Assembly: GCA_018825785.1 (NCBI GenBank)
Contig: JAHKAY010000014.1
Coordinates: 1 to 45,845 of the forward strand
DNA length: 45,845 bases
From: Chloroflexota bacterium
GTDB taxonomy: Bacteria; Chloroflexota; Dehalococcoidia; JACVQG01; JAHKAY01
Reading direction: 5' to 3'
Positions within the stretch are counted from its first letter, which is position 1. The number at the start of each line of letters is the position of its first letter. The translations under genes and the position numbers were made by a program. Positions 7,235-15,484 of the stretch are shown here, one piece after another. A model generated the notes under the pieces. The model was not told the origin of the DNA. It saw only the letters and a program-made list of their open reading frames with translations, and made no database searches.

Positions 7235-8815
7235 CTACCTCCTTGATAGCTGGACCCTCACCCGGGTGCCATGCCCCGGGGTGGTATCAACCTTGAAGGT
7301 GCCCCCTATCTCCTCGGCCCTTTCCCTCATTGTTTGGAGGCCGAACCGGGGCCCCCGTTCTTGTAGCACCTGGGCCAGGTCAAAGCCCTGGCCATCGTCT
7401 TCTATGACTATCTCTATCACCTGGTCCTGGACCCGGACAGCAATAGTGACCTGGGTGGCCCGGGCGTGCTTTCGGACATTGGTCAGGGCCTCCTGGACCA
7501 CCCTCAACAGCTGCACCTGGGCTAGGGGAGGGATATCAGGCTCCCCCACCCCCTCTACCCTCATCTCCGTCCTCAGCCCCGTTTGCTCCCCAAAGCGCGT
7601 GAGGTAGTCCTGGAGGGTAGCCAACAACGAACGGTCGGGCCGGCGGGTGGTCCTCAGGCTCAGGATGGACTCCCGCACATCGGCCACAGCGCTGTGGACC
7701 GCCTGTTCCATCTCCCCCAGCGCCCTCTTGGCCTTCTCCACCTGTCCCGAGGAGAAGAGCTGGTCCAGGGCAATGAGCCTCAGGCCCAGATAGCTCAGGG
7801 TCTGGCCCAGGCTATCATGCATCTCCCGGGCAATCCGGTCCCTCTCCCCCAGGATGGCCAGCTCCCGGTTCCTGGCCTCCACCTCTGCGGTGCGCTCCCG
7901 CACCTTCTCCTCCATCTCCCGCCCCCACCTCTCCAGTTGAGAGCCGGTCTCCTCCTGGGCCTCCAGGCGCTCCTGGATGGCTTTCTCCAGCTGACGGCGC
8001 CTTTCCGCCTCAAATACGCTGAGCACCCGCACCAGGAAGAAAACGATGACCAGGGCAGTGAGGGCCCAGAAGGCCTGAGGGGGCACCCGGACCCATCGGA
8101 AAAAAGATGCGTAGTTAAGGAGCGAGGCGGGAAAGAAGGGCCCGGGGGGGACAATGAGCCCGGCGACAATGGCATTGAAGAAGAAGGCCCCCGCCACCAC
8201 AAGGCTGTCCCGGCCCTCCCGGAAATAGCTGTGGAGGCGGAACCACCTCCACTGGCCGGCCATGGCCAGCCCCGCCAGGAGAGAACCCGGCAGGTAGAGG
8301 AGATAGCGGGCCAGGATATCGGCACTCCCCAGCCATGCCTCCTCCAGGCCAAGGAAGGCCCTGGTCGCGCTCGGATGGCACTGGAAGCAGGCGCCCGTGG
8401 GCCTTTGCGCCTCAAGGGCGGGGAACCATACCAGGTGGGGGGCCACCACCGCCAGGAGCCATAACCCGAAGAGCCCCAGGGGCAGCGCTTTGAGCCAGCG
8501 CTTGCCCCCCGAGTTGGCGGAAATGAGGCTCGCCCCGAAAAGGGCCAGGGCAAGGGTCGAGATGGCCAGGGCAAGGGTCCTCACCACCCGCCAGGAAAAG
8601 GCTGCCCCCCCGGGGTCCCCTATCAATAGACCCATGTCTAGCCAGGGCACCGCGCTGTGCAGGATACCAAAAGCGGCCAGATACTTCAGACTGGAGGCCA
8701 GAGGCAGGGCAGTGGTGCGGCGGGACTCCAGGGCTACCGTCAGGCCCATAACAAACCAGGCCAGCCCGTAGACAAAAAGGACTAGAACCAGCACCCCGGG
8801 GCTGATCTGAGCCAT
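7235..8815 (-). CDS. NarX/LiaS-type sensor histidine kinase with a CxxCH haem motif
   Basis: Membrane sensor kinase of 526 aa. The N-terminal half (residues 1-265) contains about six or seven hydrophobic segments. Between two of them lies CFQCH (residues 143-147), a haem c attachment motif. A coiled coil (about 268-320) leads to the HisKA_3 dimerisation domain (ERDRIAREMHDSLGQTL, His 333), then an HATPase_c domain with the N box (QEALTNVRKHA) and G boxes (EDDGQGFD, FGLQTMRERAEEIGG). It is coupled to the NarL-type regulator 2 bp downstream. The minus-strand TATAAT at 8854-8859 and a UUCG hairpin precede it. A covalent haem would suit redox or gas sensing, fitting the neighbouring cytochrome genes. 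This is inference because a lone CxxCH can be fortuitous. Confidence 0.92.
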   Translation of the reverse strand: MAQISPGVLVLVLFVYGLAWFVMGLTVALESRRTTALPLASSLKYLAAFGILHSAVPWLDMGLLIGDPGGAAFSWRVVRTLALAISTLALALFGASLISANSGGKRWLKALPLGLFGLWLLAVVAPHLVWFPALEAQRPTGACFQCHPSATRAFLGLEEAWLGSADILARYLLYLPGSLLAGLAMAGQWRWFRLHSYFREGRDSLVVAGAFFFNAIVAGLIVPPGPFFPASLLNYASFFRWVRVPPQAFWALTALVIVFFLVRVLSVFEAERRRQLEKAIQERLEAQEETGSQLERWGREMEEKVRERTAEVEARNRELAILGERDRIAREMHDSLGQTLSYLGLRLIALDQLFSSGQVEKAKRALGEMEQAVHSAVADVRESILSLRTTRRPDRSLLATLQDYLTRFGEQTGLRTEMRVEGVGEPDIPPLAQVQLLRVVQEALTNVRKHARATQVTIAVRVQDQVIEIVIEDDGQGFDLAQVLQERGPRFGLQTMRERAEEIGGTFKVDTTPGHGTRVRVQLSRR

Positions 8816-8833
8816 TGTCCTCTTCCCTTTCTC

Positions 8834-8889
8834 TAGGCCCGAAGGCCTATCCCATTATATACCTCTGAACAGGTTTGTTGAAAAACCTG
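8834..8889. promoter_or_regulatory. Shared control region between the two divergent kinases
   Basis: Three elements are packed here. The first is a perfect TAGGCC-loop-GGCCTA stem (8834-8849) that reads as a UUCG tetraloop hairpin in the minus-strand leader. The second is a minus-strand -10 TATAAT (8854-8859). The third is a 7-bp inverted repeat CAGGTTT-N6-AAACCTG (8870-8889) just upstream of that -10 and before the plus-strand kinase. The last could be an operator acting on both genes. Confidence 0.45.
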
Positions 8890-8939
8890 GCTAAACAGAA
8901 TCTCAACCCAACCTCTACTAGTTTTGGGACTATCGTTTG

Positions 8940-10187
8940 ATGCGTTCCCCGCAGCCGGGGGCTAAAATGAATCTTGAAGTGAAAGCTATCAAGAGCGTAG
9001 CCAACATGGAGAAGAGGCCCCTGGGCCTGAGGCAGATTTACCTCTGGCCCAGTCTAGCCCTGATGGCCCTCATTACCATCATGGGCGTGGCCATCCCCTG
9101 GAAGCTCGTGGGCAGCAACCGAGTGATAGGGGCGGAGACTATCATTCCCCACCTGCTGGCCTGGACCGTCGTCTTCCTGGCCTTTTCCCTGCTCATATCC
9201 TGGCTGAGCCAGAGGCTTTCTCTCCAGCTTGGGCACCTGGCCCGGGCTGTGGAGCGGGTGGCGGCGGGGAACTATCAGGAGAGGGTCCCGGTCCAGGGCA
9301 GCCGGGAAATGCGCCACCTGGCCTCGGCCTTCAACCATATGTCCGAAGCCCTGGGGGAAAGCCGGGGGCGAGAGATAAAACTCCTGGAGGAAATGAGCCA
9401 GATGGAGGCCCTGAATGAGCTGGAACGGCTGAAGACGGACTTTCTGGCCACCATCTCCCACGAGCTGCGCACCCCCCTCACCCTCATCACGGGCTATGCC
9501 GAGCTCCTTTCCTCTCGGGAGAAGCTCTCCCCCAGGGGCCAGGAGATGGCGCAGACTGCGCTCCGGGAGTCCCAGCGTATGGCCAGTCTGGTGGATGACC
9601 TTCTCGACCTGTCCCGGATGGAAACAGAAGGGCTGGAGCTGCACAAGGAGCCGGTAAACCTCATCAGGCTGATAGAGGAGAGGCTGGCCTATTTCTCCGC
9701 CCTCTCTCCCCAACACCACCTGGAGACCCGCATCCCTCACGGCCTGCCCTGGATTATGGCCGACAGGGCCCGCATAAGTCAGGCCATCAACAACCTGCTG
9801 GACAATGCTATCAAGTACTCTCCCAACGGGGGCACCATCACGGTGGACCTCCTGCGCCAGGCTACGGCGATCGTGGTCAGCGTGGAAGACAAGGGGGTGG
9901 GCATCACCCCGGAAAAACAGAAGCTGCTGTTTACCAAGTTTTACCGGGCCGACGAATTTCTTAAGCTCGCCGTCCGCGGCACCGGCCTGGGCCTGGCCCT
10001 GTGCAAATATATCGTGGAGGCCCACGGCGGCCGTATTTGGGCGGAGTCCCAGAAAGACCTGGGCTCAACCTTTTCCTTCAGCCTCCCCATCTACCAGAAC
10101 GCCGCCATGGCCCCATCCAAGAGCATCGCCCTATTTCCGCCTGCGCCCCAGCACCAGGCCGGTGTAGAGGGAAACCAGCAGAAGTAG
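8940..10187 (+). CDS. HAMP-domain sensor histidine kinase
   Basis: Classical orthodox kinase of about 415 aa. Two transmembrane helices (about residues 35-53 and 69-90) flank a very short external loop, followed by a HAMP domain (about 91-142), HisKA (phospho-His 174 in ATISHELRTPLTLI) and HATPase_c (N box around NNLLDNAIKYS, G1 VEDKGVGI, G2 RGTGLGLALCKYIVEAHGG). The tiny loop argues for sensing in the membrane or through HAMP partners. The start is uncertain: ATG 8940, or ATG 8967, or an ATG further in; none has a strong Shine-Dalgarno. There is no response regulator in the same direction, so it may be an orphan or may serve the divergent NarL regulator or a distant one. Confidence 0.93.
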   Translation: MRSPQPGAKMNLEVKAIKSVANMEKRPLGLRQIYLWPSLALMALITIMGVAIPWKLVGSNRVIGAETIIPHLLAWTVVFLAFSLLISWLSQRLSLQLGHLARAVERVAAGNYQERVPVQGSREMRHLASAFNHMSEALGESRGREIKLLEEMSQMEALNELERLKTDFLATISHELRTPLTLITGYAELLSSREKLSPRGQEMAQTALRESQRMASLVDDLLDLSRMETEGLELHKEPVNLIRLIEERLAYFSALSPQHHLETRIPHGLPWIMADRARISQAINNLLDNAIKYSPNGGTITVDLLRQATAIVVSVEDKGVGITPEKQKLLFTKFYRADEFLKLAVRGTGLGLALCKYIVEAHGGRIWAESQKDLGSTFSFSLPIYQNAAMAPSKSIALFPPAPQHQAGVEGNQQK

Positions 10188-10316
10188 GTCCGCTACCGGC
10201 CACCCCACCTCGGACCGGGCCCGGGACTGGCACCCCAGCCCGGACGCTGGAGGGGGCGCCGGTGTCAGAGCAGGAGTGGCAGCGGGGGTGGGGGTCGAAC
10301 ACTTTACATGCCAAAC

Positions 10317-10364
10317 TAGGCCGTGGAGGATTCGAACCCCCGACCAAGGGATTAAAGGAGCCTA
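10317..10364 (-). pseudogene. 3' part of a tRNA gene (Lys-like remnant)
   Basis: On the minus strand there is a perfect-looking T arm: GGGGG, the loop TTCGAAT and CCTCC (10325-10341, one G-T pair). Before it come a variable-loop-like TGGTC and an anticodon-loop-like TTTAATCCC. After it come ACGGCCT and a discriminator A. The 5' side has no D arm and only a partial acceptor match, so no intact tRNA is formed. Such 3' halves are typical of attachment-site copies left by tRNA-targeting integrative elements. The amino-acid identity is a guess. Confidence 0.45.
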
Positions 10365-10476
10365 TGCCCCCCTCCCATCCTAGCCCATCACATACGAACT
10401 GGGCCTCTGTAGTCCAACCCCCGGGGGGGATTTTATATCTGTCGGTGTTGTGCTGTCCCAGGGGGTCTCTTTCAGT

Positions 10477-10500
10477 GGATTGGCAAAAGGATTGGCAAAA
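10477..10500 (+). repeat. Tandem direct repeat, 2 x 12 bp
   Basis: GGATTGGCAAAA occurs twice back to back (10477-10488 and 10489-10500) with no mismatch. It is AT-richer than its surroundings and lies 113 bp from the tRNA remnant. It could be a pair of protein-binding sites, for instance integrase arm sites or a regulator site upstream of the next promoter. Confidence 0.7.
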
Positions 10501-10573
10501 TTCCCTGCCTGGGCCCCTGGCTCATCCCCGAGGAGAAGCCCTACGTCCCTATCCCGCGCTTGTCTTGGGAGAT

Positions 10574-10602
10574 TTGATAAACCGGGCCAGTTGTGCTACA
10601 GT
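10574..10602 (+). promoter_or_regulatory. Sigma-70-type promoter for the anchored secreted protein
   Basis: TTGATA (10574-10579), a 17-bp spacer and TACAGT (10597-10602). The predicted transcription start near 10609 leaves a leader of about 210 nt before the ATG at 10822. Confidence 0.55.
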
Positions 10603-10654
10603 AATAGAAACCCTGGGTGGTCGAAGCAGTTCGAACCGGTGGGCCTCCAAGGAC

Positions 10655-10776
10655 CCCCGAGTAGGTTCCGAAAGGGGAGACGGAGACGAGAACCGGGAAG
10701 ACTGGTGAGGTCACTCGGGGTTTCTTCTGTCCCCGTGGCTTCAGCCTTCGCTGGGCTTGAGGAGAGCCGCATGGGG
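10655..10776 (+). ncRNA. Candidate structured 5' leader (possible riboswitch)
   Basis: Two stable domains can be drawn. Domain 1 closes with a perfect 8-bp stem, CCCCGAGT (10655-10662) with ACTCGGGG (10713-10720), enclosing GGTTC/GAACC (10664-10668 with 10690-10694) and a GNRA-like CCGAAAGG. Domain 2 pairs CCCCGT (10731-10736) with ATGGGG (10771-10776) and GGCT with AGCC. It carries an inner CAGC-CTTC-GCTG hairpin (10742-10753). A Shine-Dalgarno (AAAGGAG, 10805-10811) follows. I could not match it to a known riboswitch consensus (checked by eye against GEMM, cobalamin and Moco types). Confidence 0.35.
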
Positions 10777-10821
10777 CAGCTCGCGAGGTACCCTTGGCAA
10801 AGACAAAGGAGAAGCAGAACG

Positions 10822-11325
10822 ATGAAGAAGGCGGCCCTGCTCCTGATGGTCTTGGCCCTTTGGTCTGCCTTCTCTTCTCCGGCCATGGCCCAGCCCCCGG
10901 TATGCCTCTTCTATGGCCTGGCTCGGGTTGATGGGGCCCCGGTTACGGGGGGGACAGTGGTCTCTGCCTGGGTGCAGGGGGTGAAGGTGGCAGAGACCAC
11001 CACTGCCGATGATGGAAGCTACAGGCTTATGGTGGTGCAGCCGGAAGGGCAGGTCTTCTCCGGCGCGACGGTGGAATTCAAGATAGGTGAGTCCACTGCC
11101 CGGCAGAAGGGGGTCTGGGTGGCGGGGGAAGCCTTTAACCTCAACCTGGACTATGGGGCCCCCACGCCTGCTCCTACACCCACGCCGACACCTACCGCCA
11201 CTCAACCCCCTCCAGAGCAGCGGGGCGGTCCCGGCTTCAGCGCCGCACTGATAGCTATTGCGGCGGCTGTGGTTGCGGCCTTCTTAACATGGTTTTTCGT
11301 GTGGTCGAGACGTCGCAGGAAGTAG
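10822..11325 (+). CDS. Secreted, C-terminally anchored small surface protein
   Basis: A 167-aa protein with a cleavable signal peptide (residues 1-23, ending AMA) and an extracytoplasmic domain of about 85 aa that looks like a carboxypeptidase-regulatory/Ig-like beta fold (VDGAPVTGGTVVSAWV... TTADDGSYRL). A Pro-Thr linker of TP repeats follows (about 114-130). The C-terminus has GGPG (135-138), a hydrophobic span and the basic tail WSRRRRK. A short motif, a transmembrane helix and an Arg cluster is the arrangement of exosortase/archaeosortase-type sorting signals, though no known motif is matched exactly. The ATG at 10822 is chosen for its signal peptide and the AAAGGAG 10 bases upstream; the frame stays open far upstream without meaning. 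Function unknown; a cell-surface role is inferred. Confidence 0.82.
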   Translation: MKKAALLLMVLALWSAFSSPAMAQPPVCLFYGLARVDGAPVTGGTVVSAWVQGVKVAETTTADDGSYRLMVVQPEGQVFSGATVEFKIGESTARQKGVWVAGEAFNLNLDYGAPTPAPTPTPTPTATQPPPEQRGGPGFSAALIAIAAAVVAAFLTWFFVWSRRRRK

Positions 11326-11652
11326 GAACAGCAGAGGGTGAACTAGGTCTGTCCAAACCGTCTGGCGGGAGATACGTAGTGACTACGGTGTCTGCGAATG
11401 TCTAGGTGGTCAAGGACTAATTGACTCTACGGTCTTCAATTCCCAGGAATGCAGGAATGGTTGGGTTTCCTGAGCCGGAGGGTCACTTCGTATCTATTGG
11501 TTTGGTGCCGGTTCCCAAGGGACTGGAGGGCTATTCCCCGACCGGTTTTGCCGAGTTTGCTGAGAATATGGAATATGTTAGGACTTCTCAAGGGAGTTTT
11601 TCAGCAGCATGCTAGGTGAGTTGGGATTCTTCCTCCCACTGGAGAGCGTGCC
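11326..11652. other. Intergenic stretch, no convincing gene
   Basis: This lies between the surface-protein gene and the convergent ilvB stop. A 64-codon plus-strand frame (11421-11615) has no ribosome-binding site and no family resemblance. A small CGTAG-TGA-CTACG hairpin is present near 11374. The segment around 11584-11615 (ending in TTTTTCAGCAGCATGCTAG) resembles sequence often seen at the 3' edge of IS elements, but no terminal repeats could be defined. Confidence 0.5.
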
Positions 11653-13374
11653 CTAGATATTGCTTACGGTGAGGGAGGTGGAGGGGGCGGCGCGGGCGGC
11701 GGGGAGGGGGCCTTCTATGAATTCCGAGAGGGACTTGCCGGGGGGGACCATAGGATAGACATTCTCCTCGGGCTCCACCATGAAATCGATTAGATACGGC
11801 CCGGGGCTTTCCATGGCCCGGTAGATGGCGGGGAGGACCTGGTTGCGCTGGGTGACCCTCTCGCTGGGGATGCCGTAGGCCTCGCCTATCTTGACGAAGT
11901 TGGGGTTCCAGAGGGGGGTGGCCACATAGCGGCGGCTGTAGAAGAGCTCCTGCCACTGGCGGACCATGCCCAGAAAACCGTTGTTAATGATTGCCATTTT
12001 CACCGCTGCCCTCTCCTGGGCGATGGTCCCCAGCTCCTGTATGGTCATCTGGAAACCCCCATCCCCTGCCACGCACCAGACTGTCTCCTCGGGGCAGCCT
12101 ATCTTGGCCCCCAGGGCGGCGGGCAGTTCAAAGCCCATGGCCCCCAGCCCACCGGAGGAGATGAGGCTGTTGGGGCGGGTGTAGCGGAAATACCGGGCGG
12201 CCCACATCTGGTTCTGCCCCACCCCGGTGACAATGATGGTCCTGCCCTGGGTGGCCTCGTAGATGGAGTGGATGACATACTGGGGGAGGAGGTTTTCCCC
12301 GTCTGGGATGGAGGTATCGGGGTGTTCCTGCTGCCAGTGCTGGACCTGGGCTATCCAGTCGGGACGGGTCCGGGTCTGGACCGCCTTGTTGAGCCCCTTG
12401 AGGACCAGCCGGCAATCCCCCACGATGGGCACATGGGCAGGCACATTCTTGCTAATCTCGGCCGGGTCAATGTCTATGTGGATGACCTGGGCCAGGGGGG
12501 CGAAGGCGCTGACCTTGGCCGTGGCCCGGTCATCAAAGCGCATCCCCACGGCGATGAGGACATCGGCCTGGCCTACAGCCATATTGGCGGCCGCCGTGCC
12601 ATGCATGCCCATCATCCCCAGGCTGAGGATGTGGTTCTGGGGGAAGGCCCCGGTGCCCAGGAGCGTTGAAGCCACCGGTATCTGGGCCTTCTCGGCCAGC
12701 TCCTGCAGTTCCTCGTGGGCCCCCGAGATGTTGACCCCCCTCCCCACCAGGATAAGGGGTTGGGAGGCGCTGTTGATAAGCTGGGCGGCCCGCTTTATCT
12801 GGGCGGGGTGGCCTGTCAGGGAGGCCTTATATCCCCGGGGGACGGCCCTCTCCGGGTAGGAGAACTCCGTCTCCTCGGTAAAGACATCCCTGGGGATATC
12901 AAGGAGGACGGGGCCGGGCCGGCCCGTCCGTGCCAGGAAGAAGGCCTGCTTGATAGTCCGGGCCAGCCCCTTCACATCCAGTACCAGGTAGTTATGCTTG
13001 GTGATGGGGAGGGTGATGCCGGTGGTGTCCACCTCCTGGAAGGCATCCTTGCCGATAAAGGGACGGGCGACCTGCCCGGTGATGGCGATAAGGGGAGAGG
13101 AATCCAGGTGGGCGCAGGCGATGCCGGTGACCAGGTTGGTGGCCCCGGGGCCAGAGGTGGCGAAGCAGACCCCCACCCGGCCTGTGGCCCGGGCATAGCC
13201 GTCGGCGGCGTGGGCCGCCCCCTGCTCGTGCCTCACCAGAATATGGCGTAGCTGGGGGTACTGGGGCAGGGTATCATAAAGGGGGAGGACGGTTCCCCCG
13301 GGAAAGCCAAATACCACCTCCACCCCTTCCCTGACGAGGGCCTCGCAAACTATCTGGGCCCCGGTGAGCTTCAT
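11653..13374 (-). CDS. ilvB: Acetolactate synthase, large (catalytic) subunit
   Basis: ThDP-dependent enzyme that condenses two pyruvates to acetolactate (Val/Leu), or pyruvate with 2-oxobutyrate (Ile). The 573 aa have the full three-domain order. The N-terminal ThDP-PYR domain carries catalytic Glu 50 ([16 protein letters not shown]). The central domain follows, and the C-terminal ThDP-PP domain has the metal-binding [14 protein letters not shown]...NNGFLGM signature. Its start overlaps the ilvD stop by ATGA. The regulatory subunit gene ilvN is not next to it but at 24156 on the other strand. The C-terminus is Ala/Pro-rich ([19 protein letters not shown]). A copy of its last ~60 bp lies at 170-232. 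Confidence 0.96.
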   Translation of the reverse strand: MKLTGAQIVCEALVREGVEVVFGFPGGTVLPLYDTLPQYPQLRHILVRHEQGAAHAADGYARATGRVGVCFATSGPGATNLVTGIACAHLDSSPLIAITGQVARPFIGKDAFQEVDTTGITLPITKHNYLVLDVKGLARTIKQAFFLARTGRPGPVLLDIPRDVFTEETEFSYPERAVPRGYKASLTGHPAQIKRAAQLINSASQPLILVGRGVNISGAHEELQELAEKAQIPVASTLLGTGAFPQNHILSLGMMGMHGTAAANMAVGQADVLIAVGMRFDDRATAKVSAFAPLAQVIHIDIDPAEISKNVPAHVPIVGDCRLVLKGLNKAVQTRTRPDWIAQVQHWQQEHPDTSIPDGENLLPQYVIHSIYEATQGRTIIVTGVGQNQMWAARYFRYTRPNSLISSGGLGAMGFELPAALGAKIGCPEETVWCVAGDGGFQMTIQELGTIAQERAAVKMAIINNGFLGMVRQWQELFYSRRYVATPLWNPNFVKIGEAYGIPSERVTQRNQVLPAIYRAMESPGPYLIDFMVEPEENVYPMVPPGKSLSEFIEGPLPAARAAPSTSLTVSNI

Positions 13375-15047
13375 CCCTTGCTCTCCATAAGGACGGCCCC
13401 CTGGGAGGCGGAGCTCACCCTTTCCGCATAGCGGGCCAGGTATCCCTTTTCCACCCTGGACCTCCAGGGGGAAAGGGCCTTGAGACGCCGGGCCAGCTCT
13501 TCCTCCGCCAGCTCTACATCCAGGCGGTGGCCTGGGATGTCTATCCTGATTATGTCGCCGTCGCGGAGGGCGGCAATAGGCCCCCCGGCCGCGGCCTCGG
13601 GCGAGACATGGCCTATTGCGGCGCCCCGGGTGGCCCCGGAAAAGCGGCCGTCGGTGATGAGGGCCACCCTGTCGTCCAGGCCCATCCCGGCAAGGAGGGA
13701 CGTAGGGGTGAGCATCTCCCTCATACCCGGCCCTCCCCGGGGGCCTTCATAGCGGATGACGATGACCTCGCCTTTCTTCATCTCTCCCTTCAGGATATAC
13801 TGGGTGGCTTCCTCCTCGCTGTCAAAGACCCGGGCGGGGCCCCGGTGGACCAGCATGGAGGGGGCCACCGCCGCCGCCTTGACCACCGCCCCCTCTGGGG
13901 CCAGGGTGCCGAAGAGGACGGCAATGCCGCCTGTGGGGGAATGGGGGCGGAGGCGGGGGCGGATTACTTCCTGGTCCCTCACCTTTGCCCCGCTGAGCAC
14001 CTCCCCCATAGGTTTGCCCGTCACGGTCATGGCCTGGGAGTGGAGGAGGGGGGAGAGCTCCTGCATCAGGGCGGGGATGCCCCCAGCCCGGTCCAGGTCT
14101 TCCATATGGTATACCCCGGAGGGGCTGATTTTAGTGAGGTGGGGGGTGCGGCGGCTTATCTCGTCTACCTGCTCCAGGGGGAAGGCGATGCCGGCCTCGT
14201 GGGCCAGGGCCATGAGGTGGAGGAGGGAGTTGGTGCTACCCCCCAGGGCCATATCCACGCTGAAGGCATTGTGGAGGGCATCCCGCGCGATGATGTCCCC
14301 TGCGCGGAGGCCCTTCCGCCAGACCCTCACCGCCTGCCTTCCCGCCTCCCGGGCCAGGGCAGACCTCCGGGCATCCACAGCGGGGATGGTGCCATTGCCG
14401 GGGAGGGCCAGGCCCAGGGCTTCAGTAAGGCAGTTCATGGTATTGGCAGTAAATAGTCCGGCACAGCTACCGCAGCCGGGGCAGGCGGCCTGGGCCAGCT
14501 CCTCCAGCTCCGCCTCGGTCATCTCCCCCCGGGAGGCCCGGCCCACGGCGTTGAAGACATCGCTCAGGTCCACGCATTTCTCCCCCTCCTTCCCCTTCAA
14601 GCGGCCTGCCAGCATGGGGCCGCCGCTGATAAAGATGGAGGGGAGGTTAAGGCGGACAGCGGCCATGAGCATCCCCGGGATTATCTTGTCGCAGTTGGGG
14701 ATGAAGACCAGGGCGTCAAATGCGTGGGCCTGGGCCAGGGTCTCCGCCGAATCGGCAATCAGCTCCCGGCTGGGCAGGCTATATTTCATCCCTGGGTGGT
14801 TCATGGCCAGGCCGTCGCAGACGGCGATGGTGTTCACCTCAAAGGGCACCCCGCCCTCTTCCCTCACCCCCTGTTTTACCTCCTGGGCGATAAGGCCGAG
14901 GTGCCGGTGGCCGGGGACAATCTCAGAAAAGCTGTTGACGATGCCTATGAAGGGCTTGTCCAGGTCCCCCGGGCCCAGTCCCAGGGCATAAAGGAGGGAG
15001 CGGTGGGGGGCCCGCTCTATGCCCCTCTTTACCTGGTCGCTGATCAT
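13371..15047 (-). CDS. ilvD: Dihydroxy-acid dehydratase
   Basis: Iron-sulfur dehydratase of 558 aa that converts dihydroxy-isovalerate and dihydroxy-methylvalerate to the 2-keto acids of the Val, Leu and Ile routes. Cluster cysteines lie in [10 protein letters not shown] and in [18 protein letters not shown]. The substrate/metal signatures [24 protein letters not shown] and [10 protein letters not shown] are intact. The start overlaps the rpiB stop by ATGA and the stop overlaps the ilvB start likewise, so this is the third gene of a tightly coupled sua5-rpiB-ilvD-ilvB operon. Confidence 0.97.
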   Translation of the reverse strand: MISDQVKRGIERAPHRSLLYALGLGPGDLDKPFIGIVNSFSEIVPGHRHLGLIAQEVKQGVREEGGVPFEVNTIAVCDGLAMNHPGMKYSLPSRELIADSAETLAQAHAFDALVFIPNCDKIIPGMLMAAVRLNLPSIFISGGPMLAGRLKGKEGEKCVDLSDVFNAVGRASRGEMTEAELEELAQAACPGCGSCAGLFTANTMNCLTEALGLALPGNGTIPAVDARRSALAREAGRQAVRVWRKGLRAGDIIARDALHNAFSVDMALGGSTNSLLHLMALAHEAGIAFPLEQVDEISRRTPHLTKISPSGVYHMEDLDRAGGIPALMQELSPLLHSQAMTVTGKPMGEVLSGAKVRDQEVIRPRLRPHSPTGGIAVLFGTLAPEGAVVKAAAVAPSMLVHRGPARVFDSEEEATQYILKGEMKKGEVIVIRYEGPRGGPGMREMLTPTSLLAGMGLDDRVALITDGRFSGATRGAAIGHVSPEAAAGGPIAALRDGDIIRIDIPGHRLDVELAEEELARRLKALSPWRSRVEKGYLARYAERVSSASQGAVLMESKG

Positions 15048-15484
15048 TCCTTTTCTATTTCCCCTATTTTTTCAATGCGGCGCAGGTGCCGACCGCCCTC
15101 AAACTCCGTGGTGAGGAAGGCCTGGACGATTTCCTTTGCCTTTTCGTCAGAGGTCTCCTCGGCGGAGAGGCTGAGGACATTGGCATCTATATGCTCCCGG
15201 GCGCGGCGGGCCAGGAAGGTGTCCAGGGCCAGGGCGGCCCTGATACCGGGGAACTTGTTGGCGGCAATGGCCATGCCGATGCCGGTGCCGCAGACCAGGA
15301 TACCCCGGTCAAATTCCCGCCGGGAAACAGCCCCGGCTACCTTGGAGGCGATGTCCGGATAGTCCACGGGGTTGGTATCATAGGAGCCAAAGTCGTGATA
15401 GGTATGCCCCATCTCCGTGAGGGATTCCATCAGTTTCTTCTTCAGTTTGAAACCACGATGGTCGCAACCAATAGCGATCTTCAT
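15044..15484 (-). CDS. rpiB: Ribose-5-phosphate isomerase B
   Basis: RpiB/LacAB-family isomerase interconverting ribose 5-phosphate and ribulose 5-phosphate. It begins [15 protein letters not shown] and contains the signature [22 protein letters not shown] with the catalytic Cys. The conserved C-terminal part includes [17 protein letters not shown]. The ATG at 15484 is chosen because it overlaps the preceding stop as ATGA and gives the usual ~146-aa length; a start ten codons upstream would add an unrelated tail. It feeds PRPP and thus the purine genes nearby, although they are on the other strand. Confidence 0.94.
   Translation of the reverse strand: MKIAIGCDHRGFKLKKKLMESLTEMGHTYHDFGSYDTNPVDYPDIASKVAGAVSRREFDRGILVCGTGIGMAIAANKFPGIRAALALDTFLARRAREHIDANVLSLSAEETSDEKAKEIVQAFLTTEFEGGRHLRRIEKIGEIEKE

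Larger units (their letters stand above)
10188..10573. other. Intergenic stretch with integration scars, no gene
   Basis: No reading frame here looks like a protein. The stretch holds a tRNA 3'-half remnant (10317-10364) and a tandem 12-bp repeat (10477-10500), listed separately. The rest is GC-rich filler without a recognised element. Confidence 0.6.

Noticed and set aside
10450-10821. Upstream extension of the surface-protein frame
   Set aside because: It would put 124 unrelated residues before a clear signal peptide. The ATG at 10822 has the ribosome-binding site.
11421-11615. 64-codon frame between the surface protein and ilvB
   Set aside because: No ribosome-binding site, no promoter and no family likeness; probably non-coding.
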